36,936 nt of DNA from positions 1-36,936 of the forward strand of contig NZ_JAPJNQ010000012.1 of the NCBI RefSeq assembly GCF_030826625.1, written 5' to 3'. Position numbers and translations under genes: made by a program. The stretch comes from Corynebacterium sp. (GTDB lineage Bacteria; Actinomycetota; Actinomycetes; Mycobacteriales; Mycobacteriaceae). Positions 6,740 to 15,179 of the stretch are shown here, in pieces (within the stretch, counting starts at the first letter, position 1; each line of letters begins with the position of its first letter). The notes below the pieces were generated by a model, which did no database searches, was not told where the DNA came from, and worked only from the letters and a program-made list of their open reading frames with translations.

Positions 6740-7828
6740 ATGGCGAACCCGACGGATACAACAGATCCAACTTCACCATCAACGAGCCACGGGCACATCC
6801 CAGTGATGCGCGAGAGAATGGCGGAATTGCTCGCGCCAGCTGTCGCTGCGGCAAATGGCACCGGAATTCTTGTCGACGGCACCCTGGGGGCGGGTGGCCA
6901 CACTGAGTATTTTTTGCAACAGTTTCCACGCGTGCGAGTGATCGGGCTTGATCGCGACACCGCAGCATTGCAATCAGCGAGTCAGCGACTAGCGCCTTAC
7001 GAGGCACGGTTTTGTGCGGTGCAATGTCGGTTCGATGAGTTCTCAGACAAACTTTCCACAGCCGGTGAAAACCCCGCTGATGCTGCTTATGCGGGCAACC
7101 CCGAGATCCTTACTGAAGCTGCTGAGCAGGGGATAGCCGGGGCATTGTTTGACCTCGGCGTCTCATCCATGCAGTTGGACCAACTCCAGCGCGGGTTCGC
7201 TTATCGGGCAGATGCACCGTTGGACATGCGCATGGATTCTGCAGGGCCAACCACAGCGGCAGATATTCTCAATACTTATTCGCATGGAGACCTAGCACGA
7301 ATCTTGAAGGTCTACGGTGACGAGAAATTTGCTGGCAAAATCGCGTCCGCTGTAGTGCGGGAACGTGAAAAAGAACCTTTTAGCTCTTCGCAGCGACTCG
7401 TCGATTTGCTGTATTCCACCATTCCAGCGCCAGCCCGGCGTAGTGGTGGCCATCCGGCTAAACGTACTTTTCAAGCGCTGCGCATCGAGGTTAATCAGGA
7501 ACTAGCGGCAATCGAGAATGTGCTGCCGATGACTACCGGCATGCTCTGCGACGGTGGGCGAGCCGTATTCATGAGCTACCAGTCATTGGAAGACCGCTTG
7601 GTGAAAAAGCACTTCCGCGATATTTCGCAGTCCAAAACCCCCGCGGGTCTTCCCATGGACCTACCCGGCACCGCCGCGGAATACCGTGTTGTCACACGTG
7701 GGGCGGAGCAAGCTAGTGAGGACGAAATCGCGGATAACCCGCGAGCTGCGTCGGTGCGGGTGCGTGCCGTCGAAAAGCTGCAAGATCAACAGACCGCCGG
7801 TGCGGTCGACCGGGAAGGTCGTGACTAG
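6740..7828 (+). CDS. rsmH: 16S rRNA m4C1402 methyltransferase RsmH (MraW)
   Basis: A 362-residue cytoplasmic methyltransferase that uses S-adenosylmethionine to modify N4 of C1402 in the ribosomal decoding centre. The SAM-binding motif is DGTLGAGGHTEYFL (from residue 46), followed by GLDRD, GALFDLGVSSMQLD and RGFAYRADAPLDMRMD; the C-terminal KRTFQALRIEVNQEL segment is also characteristic. A lineage-specific insert of about 25 residues lies around residues 105-130, before GALFDLG. ATG 6740 is chosen because GGGGAGG stands ten bases upstream; the frame is open to 6638 but that N-terminal stretch is not conserved-looking. The stop is two bases before ftsL. Confidence 0.95.
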   Translation: MANPTDTTDPTSPSTSHGHIPVMRERMAELLAPAVAAANGTGILVDGTLGAGGHTEYFLQQFPRVRVIGLDRDTAALQSASQRLAPYEARFCAVQCRFDEFSDKLSTAGENPADAAYAGNPEILTEAAEQGIAGALFDLGVSSMQLDQLQRGFAYRADAPLDMRMDSAGPTTAADILNTYSHGDLARILKVYGDEKFAGKIASAVVREREKEPFSSSQRLVDLLYSTIPAPARRSGGHPAKRTFQALRIEVNQELAAIENVLPMTTGMLCDGGRAVFMSYQSLEDRLVKKHFRDISQSKTPAGLPMDLPGTAAEYRVVTRGAEQASEDEIADNPRAASVRVRAVEKLQDQQTAGAVDREGRD

Positions 7829-7830
7829 AG

Positions 7831-8787
7831 ATGTATACCAGCACTGAAGAACGTCAGCGCGGAGCAGGTTCTGCTGCTGCGTCTACGAAGAATGCAGCAA
7901 ATACAAATGCAACGGCAACCATGCCGCGTCGTGCGGAATACACTCGTGCCGGGCGCGGGACTGCTAGTCGCAGTCGTGCAAGTGCCGTGACTGGCTCTAC
8001 AGCACAAAACTACCGTGGTTTAAACTTCGCGGAACCAGGCCAGCCAGAGCCAGCAATTCGGCAAAAATCCGCCCAAACAGGCCGTGGCCCGCGTCGTCTT
8101 GGGTCACAACAAGTCGTCAGCGTGCGTGGGCGTCGGGTGAATCCCGTCAAGCGCGTGACAACCCGTGCACGACTGTCAATCGTGGCAATCGTCATGATGA
8201 TCGGTGGCATCATTTTCGCGATCTGGCTGTCTGGTGTCGCCACCCAACAAACGTTCCGCGTGCAAATGCTCACAGCAGAAGAAAGTCAGCTTAACAACGA
8301 GCTGGAAACTCTGCACCGCGACTTAGAAAACGTGCGTTCAGCAGCCGAAATCGCGGGCCATGCAGTGGAAGAGGGCCTGGAGATTCCGGTTAACCCAGGC
8401 ATCTTGCGTCGGGAAGAAAACGGCGACATCGTAGAAGATCGCCCGGCTTCTGCAGAAACTCGTCCTATTATTGATGTCAACGGTGAACCTGTTCGTCCGG
8501 GGCAAGCTTCCAGCGACCCTGATGGTATTGGCGAGCTGCGCGAGCGGCTGGAATCGATTCCAGAAGGTCGTCGCGGTATCCCATATCCGCAGGCTGGAGC
8601 TCTGCAGGTACCGGAAGGTGCTGCCGCAGAAGTTGGTGGCCCTGCCGGCGCACAGCCAGCTCCGCAAGATCGCGGTGACGGTGAGCGCGGGCCCGCCCCT
8701 GAGCATGATTCTGCGCCGGGGCAACCAGCTGAACCCGAGAACAACGAAGCTGTGATTCAGGCGCCATACCAGCCCAACTTTCGCTAA
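7831..8787 (+). CDS. ftsL: Divisome protein FtsL with long N-terminal extension
   Basis: A 318-residue bitopic membrane protein. Residues 1-110 are a basic, Ala/Arg/Ser-rich cytoplasmic extension, one membrane helix lies at about 115-137 (SIVAIVMMIGGIIFAIWLSG), and a heptad-rich segment follows (ESQLNNELETLHRDLENVRS, about 150-170). The rest is a Pro/Glu/Gly-rich external tail. FtsL links FtsQ to FtsW/FtsI and controls their activation. Identity comes from position between rsmH and ftsI plus topology, since FtsL sequences are poorly conserved. At 318 residues it is about three times as long as the E. coli protein, as usual for Actinobacteria. No typical Shine-Dalgarno is seen for the ATG, which lies two bases after the rsmH stop, so translational coupling is likely. 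Confidence 0.88.
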   Translation: MYTSTEERQRGAGSAAASTKNAANTNATATMPRRAEYTRAGRGTASRSRASAVTGSTAQNYRGLNFAEPGQPEPAIRQKSAQTGRGPRRLGSQQVVSVRGRRVNPVKRVTTRARLSIVAIVMMIGGIIFAIWLSGVATQQTFRVQMLTAEESQLNNELETLHRDLENVRSAAEIAGHAVEEGLEIPVNPGILRREENGDIVEDRPASAETRPIIDVNGEPVRPGQASSDPDGIGELRERLESIPEGRRGIPYPQAGALQVPEGAAAEVGGPAGAQPAPQDRGDGERGPAPEHDSAPGQPAEPENNEAVIQAPYQPNFR

Positions 8788-8809
8788 CTAGGAAGGTGAC
8801 ATTTCCACC

Positions 8810-10840
8810 GTGACATCTTCTGCATCGCGCGAACCGCGTGCTTCGGCGCGCCCTAAATCCCCGCGCACACCACACCAGGCGCAACGGTTTCTCATGCATA
8901 AGCGTTTGCGCTTGATAGCAGCATTATTGCTGGTGTTCTCGGTGGCACTCGTGGGGCGCTTGGCCTGGGTGCAAGTTGTGTGGGGGCCGGATCTTTCTGC
9001 GCGCGCCGAAGATCAGCGTGCCCGCATTTATGTGGACCCTGCGCGCCGCGGGGCGGTCCTTGACCGGGAAGGCAAACAAATCGCCTACACGATGCAAGCC
9101 CGTTCATTGACTGTGTCACCGACGACGCTACGTAAAGAACTTCGGGAACGCGCACAACTGGAAGCTGACGAGCGCTTAAGCGACGAGCAAAAAGATGACT
9201 ACGTCACCGCCACGTTGCGCGAAATGTCGCGGGAGATTCCGAAGATGATCGAGGATGCGACCGACGACGACACAGATCTGAAATCCAAAGATTTGTTAGA
9301 CAAGCTGCGTGCCGATACCCAATACGAAGTTCTAGTGCGCAACGTCGATCCGGATATTGCCGCTGAGATCTCTGAGCGCTTCCATGGCGTTGCCGCAGAC
9401 CACCAAGATATTCGCCAATACCCGAACGGTTCCATTGCGGAAAACGTGGTCGGGCGAGTGTCAATGGACGGTAGCGGACAATTCGGGTTGGAGGCCTCAC
9501 GAGACTCACAATTGTCGGGCATCAACGGCCGGTCTACGGAAGATGTTTCTACCAATGGCCAGGTCATCCCCGGCACTTTGCGTGATGAGACTCCAGCCGT
9601 CGACGGCAAAAACATCGAGCTGACCCTTGACCTGGACCTGCAGACTTATGTACAGCAACAGCTAGAACAAGCCAAGCGCAATTCCCAAGCGGAATCGGCA
9701 GAAGCCGTAGTCCTCGATGCCACCACTGGCGAAGTTTTGGCGATGGCGAACACCGATACCATTGACCCGAATGGCGACATTGCTCAGCAGCTCGAAGACG
9801 GCAAGCACTTCGACAACCGTTCGATTTCGTTCCCTTATGAGCCAGGTTCCGTCGCCAAGATCATCACCGCTGCCGCAGCACTGGAAGAAGGTATCACCAC
9901 TCCGGATGAAGTGCACACGGTGCCAGGTTCGATTCAGGTCGCGGATGTCACGGTGAATGATGCATGGCCGCACGGGCCGTTGCCTTATACCACCGCCGGT
10001 ATTTTCGGTAAGTCGTCAAACGTCGGCACGCTGCAGCTGGCAGACAAGCTGGGCCAGGACAAATTCGACGAGTACCTCAACAAATTCGGTATCGGCGATA
10101 CCACTGGTATCGAGCTTCCGAATGAATCTTCAGGGCTGCGCCCACCCCGTGAGCAATGGTCGGGTTCGACGTTTGCGAACCTGCCGATCGGCCAAGGCAT
10201 GTCCTGGACGACGTTGCAGATGGCCTCGGTTTTTCAGACCCTTGCCAATGGCGGTGAGCGGGTAGAACCACGCATTATTAAGCGTGACGACGATAAACGT
10301 TCCGGTAGCGCTGGCAACCACAGTGACGGCGACGGCTCGGACAGTGCGAGCGGCGCCAAAGATTCCGAAGATGGCAAGGGCGGCAAGGGCGAAGGCGGAT
10401 CTGACGCTTCTGTCAGCGGCGACGGAAGCCCAGAAAAAACCCGCGTGGTGAGCAAAGAAACCGCAGCTAAGGTAGTCGATATGTTCCGTGCAACGGTGCA
10501 GGCTGACCCCGCAGGCATCAACAACGGTACAGCGCCGAATGCTGACATCGAGGGATACAACATCAGTGCCAAAACTGGTACGGCGCAAAAGGTGGATCCA
10601 AACACTGGCGCCTACTCGAATTCTGCATACTGGATCACCTTCGCTGGCATCGCCCCCGTTGATGACCCACGGTTCGTTGTTGCGATCATGCTCGATGAAC
10701 CTAAGCGGGGAGTACTTGAAGGCGGCGGAGGAGGCGCTAGTGCAGGCCCATTGTTCCACCAGATCGCGTCTTGGTTGCTTGATCGCGATAACGTTCCGCC
10801 ATCACCGGCCGCGCCAGAACTGACACTACAAGCGCCATAA
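8810..10840 (+). CDS. ftsI: Division transpeptidase FtsI (class B PBP)
   Basis: A 676-residue penicillin-binding protein that cross-links septal peptidoglycan together with FtsW. A short cytoplasmic arm and one membrane helix (about residues 33-53) are followed by a PBP dimerisation domain (starting RRGAVLDREG) and the transpeptidase domain. The catalytic motifs are intact: SVAK with nucleophile Ser347 and Lys350, SSN at 402-404 and KTGT at 588-591. There are no PASTA domains. An unusual Gly/Ser/Asp-rich low-complexity insert of about 50 residues (about 493-543, rich in GDGSD and GKGGKGEGG) lies between the SxN and KTG motifs. The start is GTG 8810 with AGGAAGG about a dozen bases upstream. 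A 14-bp tandem duplication directly follows the stop. Confidence 0.95.
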   Translation: MTSSASREPRASARPKSPRTPHQAQRFLMHKRLRLIAALLLVFSVALVGRLAWVQVVWGPDLSARAEDQRARIYVDPARRGAVLDREGKQIAYTMQARSLTVSPTTLRKELRERAQLEADERLSDEQKDDYVTATLREMSREIPKMIEDATDDDTDLKSKDLLDKLRADTQYEVLVRNVDPDIAAEISERFHGVAADHQDIRQYPNGSIAENVVGRVSMDGSGQFGLEASRDSQLSGINGRSTEDVSTNGQVIPGTLRDETPAVDGKNIELTLDLDLQTYVQQQLEQAKRNSQAESAEAVVLDATTGEVLAMANTDTIDPNGDIAQQLEDGKHFDNRSISFPYEPGSVAKIITAAAALEEGITTPDEVHTVPGSIQVADVTVNDAWPHGPLPYTTAGIFGKSSNVGTLQLADKLGQDKFDEYLNKFGIGDTTGIELPNESSGLRPPREQWSGSTFANLPIGQGMSWTTLQMASVFQTLANGGERVEPRIIKRDDDKRSGSAGNHSDGDGSDSASGAKDSEDGKGGKGEGGSDASVSGDGSPEKTRVVSKETAAKVVDMFRATVQADPAGINNGTAPNADIEGYNISAKTGTAQKVDPNTGAYSNSAYWITFAGIAPVDDPRFVVAIMLDEPKRGVLEGGGGGASAGPLFHQIASWLLDRDNVPPSPAAPELTLQAP

Positions 10841-10866
10841 TGCCCCGATCCAAATGCCCCGATCCA
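10839..10866. repeat. 14-bp perfect tandem duplication between ftsI and murE
   Basis: The unit AATGCCCCGATCCA occurs at 10839-10852 and 10853-10866 without mismatch. The first copy starts at the last two bases of the ftsI stop codon. It fills most of the 49-base ftsI-murE gap and ends 12 bases before the murE ribosome-binding site. Confidence 0.9.
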
Positions 10867-10889
10867 GCAGTAGCACTAAGGAGTTTTCG

Positions 10890-12449
10890 ATGAGCACCAC
10901 TTTGGCCACATTGATCGCACAATTCGGCGGCAGACTAGCCGACGGTGCTGCGCAACCAGTACCCGAATCTGAAATTGCCATCACAGGCATTGGCTTGGAT
11001 TCGAAAGCGATTGTTGCCGGTGAGATTTTTGCAGCACTTCCCGGTACTCGCACCCACGGTGCGGAATTCGCGACTGCTACCCAAGCCGCTGCAATCTTGA
11101 CTGACGAAGCGGGCGCGGCGATTCTGCAGCGCAGCAACGAAACACGCCCGGTATGGGTCGTCGAGAACCTACGTGGAATTTTGGGCCGCATCGCCGCTGA
11201 AATTTATGGCCACCCTTCGGAAAAGATGCAGGTCATAGGTGTTACCGGTACCTCCGGTAAAACCACCACGAGCTACATCCTTGAAGCTGGTTTACGCGCG
11301 GCCGGTGCCACAGTCGGCATCATTGGAACCACCGGCACCCGCATCAATGGCACCAAAGTGCCGACGAATTTGACTACCCCCGAAGCCCCGAAACTGCAAC
11401 AGTTGTTCGCGATGATGCTGGAACAGGGCGTGACACACGTTGTCATGGAGGTTTCCTCACACGCACTCGAGCTTGGCCGGGTAGCTGGCACCACCTTCGC
11501 CGTTGCTGGGTTCAGCAACCTGTCGCAGGATCACTTGGATTTTCACCCGACGATGGAAGAATATTTCCAGGCAAAGGCACGTTTATTCAGCGGCGCGCAG
11601 GCAGCGGCGAAAGCTGCCATTGTCGTCGACCAGCAGTGGGGCGAGCGCATGGCGGATATCGCCGAGAGCACTGGCGCCCGGTGCCTGCGTATTCAGACCA
11701 ACCTCGGTGAATCTTCGCACGCCGATGTCGCGGTTGTTGCCTCCGAGCTCGAACCCAGCGGCATTCAGAATGTTCAGCTGCGTATCGCGGATGAGACGCT
11801 CACGCTGAATTTGCCTCTGCCCGGCAGTTTCAACGTCGCGAATGCAGCCCTGGCGTGCGCGATGGCCTCGCTTGCCGACGTCGAGCTGAGCGCGTTCTTG
11901 GCTGGTGCAGAAAACGTCGCGGTACCAGGGCGTATGGAATCGCTTGCCGCTGGGCAAGATTTCGTTGCTGTTGTCGATTATGCCCACAAACCTGGGGCGC
12001 TGGAGGCAGTTCTAGCAACCCTGCGTGGACAGGTTGCCGGCCGTGTGGGAGTAGTCGTCGGCTGCGGTGGTGATCGCGATTCCTCGAAACGTGAGGTTAT
12101 GGGGCGTATCGCGGCAGAACAAGCAGATTACGTCGTCGTCACTGATGATAACCCTCGCACCGAAGATCCTGCTCCGATCCGGGCGGCGGTGATGGATGGG
12201 GCCCGGAAAGCATTGCGCGCAGCGCAACTAACAGAGACCGATCATTTGGTTGAAGAAGGGGACCGTGCCCGCGCGATTGAGCTGCTGGTCGGCTGGGCCC
12301 AGCCTGGGGATGCGATTGTGGTGGCTGGTAAAGGCCACGAGACCGGACAGATCGTTGGCGATACGGTGCACGAATTCGATGACCGCCAAGTGCTTGCCGA
12401 AGCCTTGTCAGCCCTTGGTTACCGTGCGAGTGAAGCAGAGGCAAAATAA
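10890..12449 (+). CDS. murE: UDP-MurNAc-L-Ala-D-Glu:meso-DAP ligase MurE
   Basis: A 519-residue Mur ligase that adds the third stem-peptide residue in the cytoplasm using ATP. The three Mur domains are present: an N-terminal substrate domain, the ATPase core with P-loop GVTGTSGKTT (residues 117-126), and a C-terminal domain. DNPR at residues 420-423 is the meso-diaminopimelate specificity motif, in line with DAP-type corynebacterial peptidoglycan; GKGHETGQ near the end is also diagnostic. ATG 10890 is chosen because AAGGAG lies six bases upstream; an in-frame ATG at 10854 within the duplicated segment lacks one. The TAA stop shares its last base with the murF ATG (TAATG), showing tight coupling. 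Confidence 0.96.
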   Translation: MSTTLATLIAQFGGRLADGAAQPVPESEIAITGIGLDSKAIVAGEIFAALPGTRTHGAEFATATQAAAILTDEAGAAILQRSNETRPVWVVENLRGILGRIAAEIYGHPSEKMQVIGVTGTSGKTTTSYILEAGLRAAGATVGIIGTTGTRINGTKVPTNLTTPEAPKLQQLFAMMLEQGVTHVVMEVSSHALELGRVAGTTFAVAGFSNLSQDHLDFHPTMEEYFQAKARLFSGAQAAAKAAIVVDQQWGERMADIAESTGARCLRIQTNLGESSHADVAVVASELEPSGIQNVQLRIADETLTLNLPLPGSFNVANAALACAMASLADVELSAFLAGAENVAVPGRMESLAAGQDFVAVVDYAHKPGALEAVLATLRGQVAGRVGVVVGCGGDRDSSKREVMGRIAAEQADYVVVTDDNPRTEDPAPIRAAVMDGARKALRAAQLTETDHLVEEGDRARAIELLVGWAQPGDAIVVAGKGHETGQIVGDTVHEFDDRQVLAEALSALGYRASEAEAK

Positions 12450-14008
12450 TGATTCCATGGACTATCGCGCGCATCGCAGAGATCGTCGGCGGGAAGTTGG
12501 ATAATGTTTCCGATCCGCAGGCTGTTGTCTCTGGTCCCGTAGAATTTGACTCGCGCAAGATCGTCGCCGGTGGGCTATTTCTGGCTTTGCCTGGTGCGAA
12601 GGTTGATGGCCACGACTTTGCGGAAAAAGCGCATGAGGCTGGGGCAGTGGTCACGCTAGCGGCGCGCCCAGTAGGAACTCCAGCGATCATCGTGCCCAGC
12701 GATGCCGCGTCCGCCACAGCATCCGTCACAGAATCCGATACAGCGTCCGTCACAGCATCCGATGCCGCATCCGCCACAGCGTCTGCCTACGTTTATGCGC
12801 ATGATTCCGATGGTTCAGTGCGCGCCTTACTGACAGCGTTGGCGAAACTTGCTCGCGCGGTTGTCACCGAACTCATCAGCACGAAAGCCCTCAGTGTGGT
12901 TGGTGTCACCGGTTCTGCCGGAAAGACTTCCACCAAAGACATGCTGGCAGCGCTCTTGTCGACGGCCGGGCCCACGATCGCCCCACCCGGATCCTTCAAT
13001 AACGAAATTGGGCATCCGTATACAGCATTGCGTTGTGGTTCTGATACAGAATTCCTCGTCGCAGAGCTTTCTGCGCGCGGGCTTGGGCACATCGCGCAAT
13101 TGGCAGAAATTGCCCCGCCGCGTATCGGGTTGGTGCTCAACGTCGGAAGCGCCCACTTGGGCGAATTCGGTTCCAAGGACACTATCGCACAGGCGAAAGG
13201 CGAACTTATCGAAGCCGTACCACCTGCTGCTGATGGCGGCGTCGCTGTGCTCAACGCCGATGATCCAGCTGTAGCAGCGATGGCGACGCGCACTCGTGGC
13301 AAGGTAGTGACCTTCAGTGCCTGCGGTGATACTGCAGCGGATTATTTTGCCAGCGACGTTGTCTTGGATGATCTCGCTCGCGCTCGTTTCCAGCTGCACA
13401 GTCGTCAGGCAGGTCCGGTGGAGATTAATCTGCAAGTCGTGGGTGCACACCAGGTCAGCAACGCGGTGGCAGCAGCAGCCGTCGCAGCTGAAGCAGGCGT
13501 CGCGATCGAGCAGATCGCCGTGTGCCTTAATGACTACCTCGCAGTTTCTGCACACCGGATGGATGTGCGCGAAAGGGCGGACAATGTCACGATCATCAAT
13601 GATGCGTACAACGCGAACCCAGAATCGATGCGGGCGGGCTTAGCTGCATTGTCCTCAGCCGCTACGCAGCCGGCGCAAGCTATTGCTGTTTTGGGTGAAA
13701 TGAGTGAGCTGGGCGACGATGCCAGCGCTGTGCACCGCGAACTGGGAATGCAATTGGCAGAGTTTGCCGTCGACACGCTGGTGGCCGTCGGCAAGACCGA
13801 CAACATTGCAGCGTTGGTGGAAGGCGCGCTGGAAGCAGGCATCGACACTCGCCATGTTGCAGATGTGAATGGTGCGACGCGTACAGTGGAAGAGATCCTC
13901 CGCTCGGCGCAACACCGCGACGTGGTTCTGGTGAAGGCCTCGAACGCGTGGAGTTTGTGGCGGGTCGCTGAGCAACTCGCAAGCAAAGAGCAAGAGTATA
14001 AGGAATAG
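12449..14008 (+). CDS. murF: UDP-MurNAc-tripeptide:D-Ala-D-Ala ligase MurF
   Basis: A 519-residue ligase that adds D-Ala-D-Ala, completing the UDP-MurNAc-pentapeptide. The P-loop GVTGSAGKTS is at residues 152-161; NDAYNANPESM and VLGEMSELG, typical MurF segments, follow in the core and C-terminal domain. The N-terminal substrate domain carries an Ala/Ser/Thr/Asp-rich insert at residues 87-113, encoded by about six and a half imperfect 12-bp repeats. It separates the PAIIVPSD strand from YVYAHDSDGSVRALL, so it probably forms a surface loop; its effect on activity is unknown. The start codon overlaps the murE stop by one base. The stop lies six bases before the mraY GTG. Confidence 0.96.
   Translation: MIPWTIARIAEIVGGKLDNVSDPQAVVSGPVEFDSRKIVAGGLFLALPGAKVDGHDFAEKAHEAGAVVTLAARPVGTPAIIVPSDAASATASVTESDTASVTASDAASATASAYVYAHDSDGSVRALLTALAKLARAVVTELISTKALSVVGVTGSAGKTSTKDMLAALLSTAGPTIAPPGSFNNEIGHPYTALRCGSDTEFLVAELSARGLGHIAQLAEIAPPRIGLVLNVGSAHLGEFGSKDTIAQAKGELIEAVPPAADGGVAVLNADDPAVAAMATRTRGKVVTFSACGDTAADYFASDVVLDDLARARFQLHSRQAGPVEINLQVVGAHQVSNAVAAAAVAAEAGVAIEQIAVCLNDYLAVSAHRMDVRERADNVTIINDAYNANPESMRAGLAALSSAATQPAQAIAVLGEMSELGDDASAVHRELGMQLAEFAVDTLVAVGKTDNIAALVEGALEAGIDTRHVADVNGATRTVEEILRSAQHRDVVLVKASNAWSLWRVAEQLASKEQEYKE
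12707..12787 (+). repeat. murF: 12-bp imperfect tandem repeat inside murF
   Basis: Six full units and three quarters of a seventh, consensus GCATCCGYCACA, start at 12707, 12719, 12731, 12743, 12755, 12767 and 12779. They are in frame and encode ASAT, ASVT, ESDT, ASVT, ASDA, ASAT, ASA. In-frame 12-bp units allow copy-number change without frameshift. Confidence 0.88.
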
Positions 14009-14014
14009 TAACCA

Positions 14015-15112
14015 GTGACTCAGATTATTCTCTCCGGTGTTATCAGCTTCCTGGTCGCAATTTTTACGACTCCGGTGCTGATCCGCTACTTCAACAATGT
14101 AGGCCGGGGTCAAGAAATACGGGAAGATGGGCCACGTTCGCACATCCGGAAGCGCGGCACGCCCACGATGGGTGGCATCGCGATAGTGCTCGGCATCACC
14201 GTCGCCTATGTGTTGGTGAATATCTATGGTTTGCTCACCAATGCCGGATCGTTCACGGCCTCCGGATTGCTGGTCTTAGGCTTAGTGCTGGGGCTGGCTG
14301 CTCTTGGCTTTGCCGACGACGGTATCAAGCTGTTCAAATCGCGGAACCTGGGGCTGAATAAGACAGGCAAGCTCATCGGGCAGCTCGTTTTGGCGATTGG
14401 TTTTGCGATCCTCGTGCTGCAATTCCCGAATGAAGAAGGCTTGACACCTGGTTCAACGAATCTGTCATTCCTGCGCGATATCGAGACTTTCGATATTGCA
14501 GCCGGCGGTGCGATCGTCGGTGGCATCATCTTCGTTATCTTCATGTACATCCTGATCTCTGCCTGGTCGAACGCCGTGAACTTCACCGATGGCCTAGACG
14601 GCCTGGCAGCCGGCTCCACGGCGCTGGTGATGGGTGGCTACACGCTGATCACGTTCTGGCAGTTCCGCAACTCCTGTGCGCAGGCCGTCGATGCTGCGTG
14701 TTACCAGGTGCGAGACCCATTGGATATTGCAATCCTGGCTTCTGCTGGCTTGGGCGCGAGCCTTGGTTTCCTGTGGTGGAATGCCGCGCCGGCGAAAATC
14801 TTCATGGGTGATACCGGTTCGCTTGCACTCGGTGGTCTGGTTGCAGGTATCTCGGTCACCACACGCACCGAATTGCTGATGATTATCATCGGCTCGATTT
14901 TCGTAGTCGAGGCCGCCTCTGTTGTCATTCAAATTGTCGTCTATCGCACCAGCGGTAAACGCTTCTTCCGCATGGCACCGATTCACCACCACTTCGAAAA
15001 TGGTGGTTGGGCAGAAACTACCGTGGTTATCCGCTTCTGGCTGTTGTCCGCGATGGCGGTAATTTTCGGTACGTCGTTGTTCTACGGTGAATGGCTCCTT
15101 CTCACCGGATAG
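14015..15112 (+). CDS. mraY: Phospho-MurNAc-pentapeptide transferase MraY
   Basis: A 365-residue membrane enzyme with about ten helices that transfers phospho-MurNAc-pentapeptide to undecaprenyl phosphate, giving lipid I. Diagnostic motifs are RKRGTPTMGG (about residues 44-53), FADDGIKL with the two catalytic-site aspartates, NAVNFTDGLDGLA, FMGDTGSLALGG and the HHHFE segment near the C-terminus (MAPIHHHFENGGWAE). The start is GTG 14015, with AAGGA at 13999-14003 upstream. The gap to murF is six bases, to murD 67 bases; the latter shows nothing beyond a GGAG ribosome-binding site. Confidence 0.96.
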   Translation: MTQIILSGVISFLVAIFTTPVLIRYFNNVGRGQEIREDGPRSHIRKRGTPTMGGIAIVLGITVAYVLVNIYGLLTNAGSFTASGLLVLGLVLGLAALGFADDGIKLFKSRNLGLNKTGKLIGQLVLAIGFAILVLQFPNEEGLTPGSTNLSFLRDIETFDIAAGGAIVGGIIFVIFMYILISAWSNAVNFTDGLDGLAAGSTALVMGGYTLITFWQFRNSCAQAVDAACYQVRDPLDIAILASAGLGASLGFLWWNAAPAKIFMGDTGSLALGGLVAGISVTTRTELLMIIIGSIFVVEAASVVIQIVVYRTSGKRFFRMAPIHHHFENGGWAETTVVIRFWLLSAMAVIFGTSLFYGEWLLLTG

Positions 15113-15179
15113 GGACCAACCGGAAATCTAGAGCAACCGGCAGCTACTGCCTGCCAATCGACAGACTGGAGACGAAGCG

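Noticed and set aside
10854..10889. Upstream ATG extending MurE by 12 residues
   Set aside because: It lies in the 14-bp duplication with no ribosome-binding site; ATG 10890 has AAGGAG at the right distance and gives the usual N-terminus.
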